64,000 nucleotides of DNA from contig NZ_ANIE01000004.1 in NCBI RefSeq assembly GCF_000708045.1, forward strand, positions 1 to 64,000, written 5' to 3'. The translations under genes and the position numbers were made by a program. The notes beneath the pieces were generated by a model. The model was not told where the DNA came from and ran no database searches. It was given only the letters and a program-made list of their open reading frames with translations. How positions within the stretch are numbered: position 1 is the stretch's first letter; every line of letters begins with the position of its first letter. Source of the stretch: Marinobacter nitratireducens. GTDB taxonomy: Bacteria; Pseudomonadota; Gammaproteobacteria; Pseudomonadales; Oleiphilaceae. Of the stretch, positions 20,171 through 27,620 are shown one piece after another.

Positions 20171-21502
20171 TCAGCTCCAGGGGATGTCGACGGTTGCCAA
20201 CAGACCGCCACAGGTACCTGTGGCGAAGGTCAGTTTGCCGCCATAACGCTCGGTTATTTCACGAACGATTGCCAGCCCCAGACCGTGGCCGGGGATCTGC
20301 TCATCCAATCTTAGCCCTCGGGTGCCGAGTGATGCCAGCGACTCTGAGCTTACGCCTGGGCCATCGTCATTCACCAGAATCTTCATGTGCTCGTTTACTT
20401 CCTGAAGCGAGAGCTCAACCGTGCTGAGTGACCACTTGCCCGCGTTATCAAGGAGATTGCCCAGGATCTCATTCAGGTCGTGTTCTTCCAGGGGCCAGCG
20501 GCGTTCTTCCGTCAGGTCGGACGACAGCTCAAAGGACTTCTCCGGGTGCAGACGACCGAGCATCCAAAGCAGATCTCGCGCCTGGCATACCGGATGGGCG
20601 CTTTTCCCGACCTGGGGACCGGCAAAGCGACTACGGCGCATTTCCGCCTCAAGTTGCCTGTCGATATCCCCGAGACGCGCGACCATCTCTTTCCTCAGGT
20701 CCGCATCCAGCGGGCGGCTGGAGTCTTCAAGGGTTTGCCGGACGGCGGCAATCGGAGTCTTGATGCTGTGGGACAGGTTGGCGAGGTTATCCCGAGAGCG
20801 TTCAAGCCGCTGGTCCAGAGAGTCCAGCAGTTGGTTCAGTTGCAGCACCAGTGGCCGGAATTCGTCAGGTGCCTGAACGTTGATTCTTGATATCTCGCCT
20901 TCCTGAAGTCGTTTCAGTGCAGCTTTCAACGTCACCACCGGTCTCAGAGAAAAATTGATGCCGAGCCAGATAACCCCCACAAGGAGCAGGATCAACAGAA
21001 TCGAGACGATGGCTGTCCAGGCATGGAGTTCTGCCTGGCTGCTCTTCAGCGCGTCCAGGTCTTCCGACACGATGACGACGATGGGGTTGCCCTCTACTGT
21101 GAATGATTGCCGAAAGGCCAGAATGTCAGAGGGCGCATCGGGGACATCCAAGTCATGCAGTCTGACACTGCCATCCTGCTCGGCCCTCAGTATTGGAGAG
21201 AGCAGTGGTGTCCAAGCAGCGGGGCTGATCAGGGTTTTGTCTGGCGAGTGAATGGCGAAGGCATGGTGAAAGACGTCCTGAAAATAATCTCCGGTTTGAA
21301 GGGTGTCTATATCCCCCCGGGACTGGCGAATCTGGTGCTCGAGGAAGGCTACCTCGTCCTTGAGCCGGCTTTCGACAAACTCCTGTGCCATTCTCTCGAG
21401 TAACAGGCCGTGGACCAGCCAGGCAAGGGCCATCAAGCCGATGCCCGCTGGCAGAAGCAGTACCAAAAGGGCGGCTTTCACCGAGGAAGGCTTGCTAAAC
21501 AT
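20171..21502 (-). CDS. copS: Sensor histidine kinase CopS-like
   Basis: A 443-residue inner-membrane kinase. TM1 at about 10-35, a periplasmic sensor region to about 165, TM2 at about 170-190, a HAMP region, the phosphoacceptor LSHSIKTPIAAVR (about 245-257), and an ATPase domain with NEILGNLLDNAGKW and GHGLGLAIVREI. The ATPase box is PhoQ-like. ATG 21502 overlaps the copR stop (ATGTTTAG), so the two are coupled. Copper as the signal is inferred from the genes and operators around it; the sensor domain has no obvious Met/His cluster. Confidence 0.82.
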   Translation of the reverse strand: MFSKPSSVKAALLVLLLPAGIGLMALAWLVHGLLLERMAQEFVESRLKDEVAFLEHQIRQSRGDIDTLQTGDYFQDVFHHAFAIHSPDKTLISPAAWTPLLSPILRAEQDGSVRLHDLDVPDAPSDILAFRQSFTVEGNPIVVIVSEDLDALKSSQAELHAWTAIVSILLILLLVGVIWLGINFSLRPVVTLKAALKRLQEGEISRINVQAPDEFRPLVLQLNQLLDSLDQRLERSRDNLANLSHSIKTPIAAVRQTLEDSSRPLDADLRKEMVARLGDIDRQLEAEMRRSRFAGPQVGKSAHPVCQARDLLWMLGRLHPEKSFELSSDLTEERRWPLEEHDLNEILGNLLDNAGKWSLSTVELSLQEVNEHMKILVNDDGPGVSSESLASLGTRGLRLDEQIPGHGLGLAIVREITERYGGKLTFATGTCGGLLATVDIPWS

Positions 21503-22154
21503 TGAACAGATAGCCCTGACCACGCCGTGTGGTGATGGTGTCTGCGCCCACCAATTTCCTCAGCCGTCGGATATAGGCCTCGATGACATTCTCATTGGGG
21601 CTGTCGTTGAGGTTGTAGAGCTGCTCCATCAGCTGTTCCTTTGAAAAAACATGCCCGGGCCGGCTCATCAGGCAACGCAGCAGGCGAAATTCCGTTCCCG
21701 TCAGGCTGTGTTCGCTTCCGTCGTCCAGTTTCAGGCTTTGCCGGTTTTCGTCCAGTTCAAATCGACCTGCTTTTACATGGGACTGTGGTCGCCCCTCGCT
21801 TCTACGCACAATGGCATGCAGACGGGCGATGAGCTCCTCGGTCTGAAAGGGTTTGGCGAGGTAGTCATCGGCACCCGCCTTCAAACCATTGACCTTGTCC
21901 TGCCAGTCGCCCCTGGCTGTGAGGATCAGAACCGGAAAACTGACGTTGTTTGAACGCCACTGCCGAAGCACATCAAGCCCGTTGCCATCGGGCAGCCCAA
22001 GGTCGAGAACGCCCACCCGATAGTCTTCCTGCTTACCGAGAATTTCCGCTTCTCGAGCCGTGCAGGTGCTGTCGACACTGAATCCCGCTTTCTCAAGCTG
22101 GCTTTCAAGCCCTTCAGCCAGAAGGCGGTCGTCCTCAACGAGTAAAAGTCGCAT
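21495..22154 (-). CDS. copR: OmpR-family response regulator CopR-like
   Basis: A 219-residue response regulator. The receiver domain has EDD at 7-9, the phosphorylation site Asp51 (VLDLGLPDG) and the conserved lysine in YLAKPF. The C-terminal winged helix (about 125-219) ends with RRGQGYLFNV. ATG 22154 is the start because it gives the family N-terminus MRLLLVEDD. It lies divergent from the cupredoxin-copAB operon; the shared intergenic region holds two opposed TTCAG-N6-TTCAG repeats, the likely binding sites. Confidence 0.88.
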   Translation of the reverse strand: MRLLLVEDDRLLAEGLESQLEKAGFSVDSTCTAREAEILGKQEDYRVGVLDLGLPDGNGLDVLRQWRSNNVSFPVLILTARGDWQDKVNGLKAGADDYLAKPFQTEELIARLHAIVRRSEGRPQSHVKAGRFELDENRQSLKLDDGSEHSLTGTEFRLLRCLMSRPGHVFSKEQLMEQLYNLNDSPNENVIEAYIRRLRKLVGADTITTRRGQGYLFNV

Positions 22155-22190
22155 CGCGTATCCCTTGGTTGGCGTTTGATTGGCGGCGCC

Positions 22191-22222
22191 AGTATCGCTG
22201 AACAAGCTGAATCCAGCCTGAA
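22191..22222 (-). promoter_or_regulatory. CopR-type direct repeat and promoter facing copRS
   Basis: Minus strand: TTCAG at 22222-22218, six bases, TTCAG at 22211-22207, then ten bases and GATACT (22196-22191). The 11-bp period is typical of OmpR-family dimers bound next to RNA polymerase. It implies autoregulation of copRS. Confidence 0.75.
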
Positions 22223-22241
22223 CAATATTTAGTTCGGTATT

Positions 22242-22273
22242 TTCAGAAAGAATTCAGGTTAGTGCGAGATGGT
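22242..22273 (+). promoter_or_regulatory. CopR-type direct repeat and promoter of the cupredoxin-copAB operon
   Basis: TTCAG at 22242-22246 and 22253-22257 (period 11), ten bases, then GATGGT at 22268-22273 as a weak -10. The first gene starts at 22353. The two repeats in this intergenic region point in opposite directions. Confidence 0.75.
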
Positions 22274-22352
22274 AGCAACCGTTTCTGGATATTGCTCAAT
22301 TTTCCTGGGCACCTGTGTTGAACCTTGTAACCTAAATTGTGGAGAAAACCCG

Positions 22353-22910
22353 ATGAAAATATCCAAGTTCTGTCTTGCAGCGGCTGCGATGTCCCTTTCC
22401 GCGACTGCGTTTGCTGGCGGCAGCCATGGTGGCGGCCACGGTGGTGGCTTCGGTGAAGCTGGCAAGGCCGAGGACGTATCCCGGAGCATCCAGGTGGAAA
22501 TGTTTGATAACTACTTCGAGCCGGAAGCAATCGAGGTGTCCCAGGGCGAAACCGTGCGTTTCGTTATTGAGAACAACGGCAGCCTGGTACATGAGTTCAA
22601 CATCGGTACCCCGGAAATGCATGAGGCACATCAGAAAGAAATGATGATGATGGTCGAACACGGCGTGATCCAGGGCGGCAAGCTCAATGAAGACATGATG
22701 AACATGGACATGGGTAACGGCCACACCATGAAGCATGACGATCCCAACAGTGTTCTGCTGGAGCCAGGGCAGAAGAAGGAGATTATCTGGACCTTCAGCG
22801 CCAAAACCAGCATGGAATTCGCCTGCAATGTTCCGGGCCACTACCAGTCCGGCATGTACGGTGATGTTAACTTTGGTGGCGGTGCCGATACCCACGCCAG
22901 CGCTCACTGA
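22353..22910 (+). CDS. CopI-like periplasmic cupredoxin
   Basis: A 185-residue secreted copper protein. Signal peptide 1-21 (cut after AFA), then a Gly/His-rich stretch (GGSHGGGHGGG), then a cupredoxin fold. Type 1 copper ligands are visible as His in SLVHEFNIG and as Cys, His and Met in FACNVPGHYQSGM. A Met/His-rich insert (EMMMMVEHG, MMNMDMGNGHTMKHD) offers extra Cu(I) sites. I start at ATG 22353 with GGAG 9 bases upstream. CopI proteins protect the periplasm from copper. It is first in the operon with copA and copB. Confidence 0.85.
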   Translation: MKISKFCLAAAAMSLSATAFAGGSHGGGHGGGFGEAGKAEDVSRSIQVEMFDNYFEPEAIEVSQGETVRFVIENNGSLVHEFNIGTPEMHEAHQKEMMMMVEHGVIQGGKLNEDMMNMDMGNGHTMKHDDPNSVLLEPGQKKEIIWTFSAKTSMEFACNVPGHYQSGMYGDVNFGGGADTHASAH

Positions 22911-22987
22911 CAGCCTACCTTTGTCAGTTGAAATGGGAGCCACCTCAGACGTGGCTCCCAAAGCAGTATTTCAGGAGTAACCACGCA

Positions 22988-24724
22988 ATGACTAAAAGCC
23001 TCGTGGCGGGAGCTCTCGGGCTCCTTATGCCAGCACTGGCGCTCGCCGGTGAGTACAACATCTCTGTCGATCGCGTCATGATCGATACCGGAGATTTCGT
23101 CAAGGAAGGCATTGGCTACAACGGCTCGTCTCCGGGCCCAGTGCTTCGGTTCAAGGAAGGGGAAGACGTCACCATCAATGTGACCAACAATCTGGATGAG
23201 GCCACCTCCATCCACTGGCACGGCCTGATTCTGCCATTCGATCAGGACGGTGTCCCGGGGATCAGTTTCGCCGGGATTCCGGCGGGCGAGACCTTCACTT
23301 ACACATTCCCGGTTGTGCAGAGCGGTACCTACTGGTTTCACAGTCACTCCGGCTTCCAGGAGCCCAATGGCGCCTATGGTTCGATCGTGATTGAGCCGAA
23401 AGGCCGTGAGCCTTTTCGGTATGACCGTGAGTATGTGGTTCAGCTGACCGACAAGCATCCCCATGACGCGGCCCGGGTTATGCGTAACCTGAAAATGATG
23501 CCGGACTACTACAACCGGAAGCAGCAGACAGTGGGCGATTTCTTCTCGGATGTCTCCGAGCATGGTTTCATGAATGCCCTCAGCGATCGCATGGCCTGGG
23601 GCGACATGCGCATGATGAAAGCGGATGTCGAAGACGTTCAGGGCTTTACCGGGCTGATTAACGGTAAGGGGCCGGATCAGAACTGGACTGGTTTGTTCGA
23701 GCCGGGTGAGCGCATTCGACTGCGGTTTATTAACTCCTCGGCGATGGCCTACTTCGATGTGCGGATTCCCGGCCTGGATATGACCGTGGTGCAGGCCGAC
23801 GGCAACAATGTGCAGCCAGTGACTGTGGATGAGTTCCGTATTGGCGTGGCGGAAACCTACGATGTGATTGTCCGCCCCAAAACCGAGGAGGCCTTCACGA
23901 TATTTGCAGAATCCATGGGCCGTTCCGGCTACGCCAGGGCCACGCTGGCACCCCGGGAAGGCATGGAAGGACCGATTCCATCGCTCCGTGATGCGCCCCT
24001 GCTGACCATGGCCGACATGGGCGGTATGCACGGTATGGATCATGGCAGCATGGACATGGGTGAGGATGACATGGCCGGCATGGACCACTCGTCAATGGCC
24101 GATGACGGTATGAAGTCCATGGGCGATAACCAGATGGATCATTCAAGCATGGCGGGTATGGACCATGGCTCAATGATGATGTCCGGAAACGGCGCTGAGG
24201 ATCCGTTCTACGCCAAAGGCAGTGGCCTCGTGCCGACGGCGGCAAACGGCGGGAAATTCCTGTCCTACGCCGATCTGAAAGCACAAAAACCGTTGTATGA
24301 GGACCGGGAGCCCACCCGTGAAATCGAGCTTCGCCTGACCGGCAACATGGAGCGATACAGCTGGAGCATCAACGGCGTTAAGTACGAAGACGCAGAAGCC
24401 ATCAAGCTCCAGTATGGCGAGCGGGTTCGCTTCAAGTTTGTCAACGAAACCATGATGACCCATCCCATGCATTTGCACGGCATGTGGTCGATTCTCGATA
24501 CCGGTGCGGGTAAATGGAACCCGGTCAAGCACACCATCAGCGTTCAGCCCGGGACCACCGTGTTTATGGAGACGGAAGTGGATGCGCCTGGTCAGTGGGC
24601 ATTCCATTGTCACCTTTCCTATCACGCGGCCTCCGGCATGTTCAGGAAGGTGGTTGTCGAGGGCGGGCCAGATCAGGGCAGTAACGCTGGCGTCAAGCAG
24701 GAACAGGTCGGAGGTGATGTATGA
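22988..24724 (+). CDS. copA: CopA/PcoA-type multicopper oxidase
   Basis: A 578-residue periplasmic cuproxidase that oxidises Cu(I) to the less toxic Cu(II). Copper ligand motifs are SIHWHG and WFHSHSG near the N-terminus and HPMHLHGMW and HCHLSYHAASGM near the C-terminus. A Met/His-rich loop (about 340-400: GGMHGMDHGSMDMGEDD, AGMDHGSMMM) binds excess copper. The start at 22988 has AGGAGT upstream. The signal peptide (1-20) has no twin-arginine motif, unlike most PcoA/CopA proteins, which suggests Sec export. Confidence 0.94.
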   Translation: MTKSLVAGALGLLMPALALAGEYNISVDRVMIDTGDFVKEGIGYNGSSPGPVLRFKEGEDVTINVTNNLDEATSIHWHGLILPFDQDGVPGISFAGIPAGETFTYTFPVVQSGTYWFHSHSGFQEPNGAYGSIVIEPKGREPFRYDREYVVQLTDKHPHDAARVMRNLKMMPDYYNRKQQTVGDFFSDVSEHGFMNALSDRMAWGDMRMMKADVEDVQGFTGLINGKGPDQNWTGLFEPGERIRLRFINSSAMAYFDVRIPGLDMTVVQADGNNVQPVTVDEFRIGVAETYDVIVRPKTEEAFTIFAESMGRSGYARATLAPREGMEGPIPSLRDAPLLTMADMGGMHGMDHGSMDMGEDDMAGMDHSSMADDGMKSMGDNQMDHSSMAGMDHGSMMMSGNGAEDPFYAKGSGLVPTAANGGKFLSYADLKAQKPLYEDREPTREIELRLTGNMERYSWSINGVKYEDAEAIKLQYGERVRFKFVNETMMTHPMHLHGMWSILDTGAGKWNPVKHTISVQPGTTVFMETEVDAPGQWAFHCHLSYHAASGMFRKVVVEGGPDQGSNAGVKQEQVGGDV

Positions 24725-25464
24725 ATAACCTGAAGCTGTCCGCACTGATGCTGGCCATGGCTCTGCCTGCAACCCAGGTTATGGCATCGGATATGCCGGT
24801 GGATGATTCCGGTCGTAAAGATGCGCTTCATTTGTGGGGCGTTCAGTTCGAGGAACTGGAATACCGGTATAGCGATGATGACGAGGAACTCGGTGTCTGG
24901 AATGCCGATGCTTTTTACGGCACCGACGAGCTGAAGTTCCGGTGGCTTGGCAAAGGCGAATACGCCATAGAGGAGCAGGCCTACGAGACGCTGGAAAACC
25001 AGCTGGTGCTACAGACACCGATATCGGCCTTTTTCGATGCCAAGGCCGGGGTCCGTTTTGATACCCCGGAGGGACCTGACCGGACGTATGGTGTGCTGGG
25101 TGTAACGGGCCTGGCACCGCAGTGGTTTGAGGTGGACGCTAATCTGTACGTGAGCGATGAGGGCGACACCTCTGCGGCATTGGACGCTGAGTATGAGCTG
25201 CTTCTGACCAATCATCTGATTCTGTCCGCGGCATTGGATGCCACTGTTGCGTTCAGCGAGGATGAGGAGATTGGTGTGGGGAAAGGTCTGGTATCAACCG
25301 AAACCGGACTTCGACTGAGTTACGACCTCATCGATCGGGCACTGTCGCCGTACGTCGGGGTTGTGCATGAGCGCAAGTATGGCGATACCGCGGATTTTGC
25401 CAGGGCAGAGGGCGGCAGCACTGAAGACTGGTTTGCCGTCATCGGAGCCAGAGTCGCCTTCTGA
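24721..25464 (+). CDS. copB: CopB/PcoB-type outer-membrane copper resistance protein
   Basis: A 247-residue outer-membrane beta-barrel protein with a signal peptide (1-22, cut after VMA). The family hallmark WGVQFEELEYRYSDD lies near 38-52, and the chain ends with alternating strands and VIGARVAF, with aromatic Phe at the C-terminus. It lacks the N-terminal Met/His-rich repeat found in some CopB proteins, so it is the short form. ATGA overlap with copA implies coupled translation. An intrinsic terminator follows. Confidence 0.92.
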   Translation: MNNLKLSALMLAMALPATQVMASDMPVDDSGRKDALHLWGVQFEELEYRYSDDDEELGVWNADAFYGTDELKFRWLGKGEYAIEEQAYETLENQLVLQTPISAFFDAKAGVRFDTPEGPDRTYGVLGVTGLAPQWFEVDANLYVSDEGDTSAALDAEYELLLTNHLILSAALDATVAFSEDEEIGVGKGLVSTETGLRLSYDLIDRALSPYVGVVHERKYGDTADFARAEGGSTEDWFAVIGARVAF

Positions 25465-25487
25465 CCGGGTGAATTGATAACCAAAAG

Positions 25488-25522
25488 AAACGGGCCCAGG
25501 AGCATCCTCGGCCCGTTTTTTT
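25488..25522 (+). terminator. Intrinsic terminator of the cupredoxin-copAB operon
   Basis: ACGGGCC (25490-25496) pairs with GGCCCGT (25510-25516), extended by an inner AGGA/TCCT pair, and is followed by a run of seven T. Confidence 0.9.
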
Positions 25523-25563
25523 ATCTTGATCCGAATCAAGTTCGCGCCAGTTGTAAGGATGTT

Positions 25564-25595
25564 TTCAGCTGCAGTTCAGCTACCGGTGTTGTGAT
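25564..25595 (+). promoter_or_regulatory. CopR-type direct repeat before the APC permease/Cu-ATPase operon
   Basis: TTCAG at 25564-25568 and 25575-25579, then ten bases and TGTGAT at 25590-25595 as -10. The first gene starts at 25632. Confidence 0.75.
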
Positions 25596-25631
25596 GACGA
25601 TGAACACAGTTGGAAAGGGAGGAGTGTTGAA

Positions 25632-25985
25632 ATGACCAAAGCCCATAAACCAACAAACCAGGAGCCATTCCTGTTGCGTCGCAAGCTCGCTGTTGAGGGG
25701 CTCAGTGATACTCAATGGGAGGATTTCATCGATGAACTCAACCACCATCCCTGCGTGGATTTTGCCGAACGCAAGGCGGGCAACGTCCTGAGGATTACCT
25801 ACGATGGTACTCACTGGACGGTCGATGAGACGCTGGAGCTGATTGAGAGTCACGGGGGAAAACTGAAAGCAGGCTGGTGGGCCCGTCGCAGACTGGCGTG
25901 GTATCGGTTTACTGATGACAACGTCAGGGCCAACGCCAAACATGAGCCTTTCTGCTGTTCAAAAATTCCACCGATGAAAAAGTAG
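25632..25985 (+). CDS. Small HMA-fold-like protein lacking CXXC
   Basis: A 117-residue cytosolic protein. Residues about 18-78 follow the HMA beta-alpha-beta-beta-alpha-beta pattern (LAVEGLSDTQWEDFIDEL, then VLRITYDGTHWTVDETLEL, then IESHGGKL), but the metal-binding GMTCXXC is replaced by GLSDTQW. The tail has a vicinal cysteine pair (FCCSKIPPMKK). It may be a degenerate copper chaperone or a partner for the permease or ATPase of the operon. GGAGGAG precedes the ATG. The HMA reading is an inference from spacing and should be tested by structure prediction. Confidence 0.7.
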   Translation: MTKAHKPTNQEPFLLRRKLAVEGLSDTQWEDFIDELNHHPCVDFAERKAGNVLRITYDGTHWTVDETLELIESHGGKLKAGWWARRRLAWYRFTDDNVRANAKHEPFCCSKIPPMKK

Positions 25986-25995
25986 AGGAGGTTGA

Positions 25996-27351
25996 ATGAG
26001 TCAGGAACAGGATCGGACAACCCACTACAAAGAGGGCAGCCTGACCCTACCGGGAACTGTCATGCTGGGTACCGGTGTCATGATTGGCGCCGGTATTTTT
26101 GCACTGACGGGCCAGATGGCGCAGATGACGGGCGCCTTGTTCCCCCTGGCGTTTCTCGCAGCGGCTGTAATTGTTGCGTTCAGCGCCTATTCCTACATCA
26201 AGATTTCAAATGCTTACCCTTCTGCTGGCGGCATTGGAATGTATCTGCATAAGGCATACGGCGACCGATTGCCAACCGCGTTCAATGCTTTGCTGATGTA
26301 TTTCTCAATGGTTATCGCCCAGAGCTTCCTGGCCCGAACGTTTGGCTCCTACACCATGCAATTGTTCGGAGGCGACGAAAGCGGCCGCATGGTTCCCATT
26401 CTGGGGGTAGCGCTGATTCTGGCTGCCTTCATCGTTAACCTGCTTGGTAATACGCTGATTCAGGGCGTGGCTTCATTCATCGGCATACTGAAAATCGGGG
26501 GCATCCTCGTGATCGGGCTTGTGGGAGTGGGGCTGGCGGACAGCATCGTCGTTGATTTCTCAAGCGCTGAACAAGGTGGTGTTTTCGGAAACTTTCTGGG
26601 CGCAACGGCCCTCGGAATCCTTGCATTCAAAGGCTTCACGACGATTACCAATAGTGGCTCGGAGGTGAAAAATCCCCATCGTAACGTGGGGCGTGCCATC
26701 GTGATTTCCATTGCAGCATGCGTTGTGATTTATACCCTGGTGGGTTTCGCTGTTGCCAGTAATCTGTCTCTGAGCGAGATCATTGAAACCCGGGACTACT
26801 CCCTCGCCGCTGCAGCGAGGCCGGTTTTAGGAGATTACGGAGTCTGGTTCACTGTTGCCATCGCGATGATGGCCACCGCAGGCGGCATACTGGCCAGTAT
26901 CTTCGCCGTATCCCGAATGCTGGCGATGCTGACCGAAATGAAACTCGTGCCCCACAGCCATTTCGGCATGCCCGGCAGCATCCAGAAACACACCCTGGTG
27001 TATACGGTGGTTCTGGGGCTCGTTCTCACGGCATTTTTTGATCTTTCACGGATTGCTGCGCTTGGAATTGTGTTTTACCTCATTATGGATGTTGCCATTC
27101 ATTGGGGGGTCCTGCGTTACCTGCGGACGGATATCGACGCCCAGGCCTGGGTGCCCGCTACGGCCATTGTTCTGGATTTGTTGGCACTGGGCGGTTTCGT
27201 CTGGGTCAAACTCCAGACGGATCCGATCGTCATCGGTGTCGCCGTCGCCACGATGATCGTGATCGCGATCGGCGAGAGGGTCTTTCTGGCAAGAAGAGTG
27301 AATACCAAGGCGTCCGGACATGAAGGGATGCATGGGCATCATCACCATTAA
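25996..27351 (+). CDS. APC-superfamily permease in a copper operon
   Basis: A 451-residue inner-membrane transporter with about 12 helices of the amino acid-polyamine-organocation type. The first helix carries the hallmark GTGVMIGAGIFALTGQM (about 16-32) and helix 6 the KGFTTITNSGSEVKNPHRNVGRAI segment (seen as FTTITNSGSEVKNP). The C-terminus is HEGMHGHHHH, a metal-binding tail. It is the second gene of a four-gene operon with a Cu(I) P-type ATPase and a CopR-type operator, so copper or a copper-amino-acid complex may be involved. Substrate unknown. Confidence 0.82.
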   Translation: MSQEQDRTTHYKEGSLTLPGTVMLGTGVMIGAGIFALTGQMAQMTGALFPLAFLAAAVIVAFSAYSYIKISNAYPSAGGIGMYLHKAYGDRLPTAFNALLMYFSMVIAQSFLARTFGSYTMQLFGGDESGRMVPILGVALILAAFIVNLLGNTLIQGVASFIGILKIGGILVIGLVGVGLADSIVVDFSSAEQGGVFGNFLGATALGILAFKGFTTITNSGSEVKNPHRNVGRAIVISIAACVVIYTLVGFAVASNLSLSEIIETRDYSLAAAARPVLGDYGVWFTVAIAMMATAGGILASIFAVSRMLAMLTEMKLVPHSHFGMPGSIQKHTLVYTVVLGLVLTAFFDLSRIAALGIVFYLIMDVAIHWGVLRYLRTDIDAQAWVPATAIVLDLLALGGFVWVKLQTDPIVIGVAVATMIVIAIGERVFLARRVNTKASGHEGMHGHHHH

Positions 27352-27377
27352 ACGGGAACGGAACAGGAGAAACACCC

Positions 27378-27620
27378 ATGATGGGTAATGGAACTTTCGG
27401 TAATGACATGTTCGGCAACAGCATGTGGGCTGGCCACTGGCTCTGGATGCTGGTCATTGCCATTGTGGTTGTCATACCAGCCTGGCGGATCTGCCAGCGC
27501 ACCGGGTATCCGGGGTGGATGGGTATTCTGATACTGATTCCGGTGGTAAACCTGTTTTTACTCTACTTTATCGCGTTCTCGGAGTGGCCAGCGGCCAGAC
27601 GGGGAGGATCCGATGTCTGA
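27378..27620 (+). CDS. Small two-helix membrane protein
   Basis: An 80-residue protein with a Met/Gly/Asn-rich N-terminus ([16 protein letters not shown]) and two membrane helices (about 20-38 and 50-68) linked by [17 protein letters not shown] lies 9 bases before the ATG. It overlaps the ATPase start by eight bases. Its function is unknown; context suggests an accessory role in copper export. Confidence 0.75.
   Translation: MMGNGTFGNDMFGNSMWAGHWLWMLVIAIVVVIPAWRICQRTGYPGWMGILILIPVVNLFLLYFIAFSEWPAARRGGSDV

Noticed and set aside
22904-24088. 394-codon open frame antisense to copA
   Set aside because: Shadow of the Met/His-rich CopA; copA has all copper motifs.
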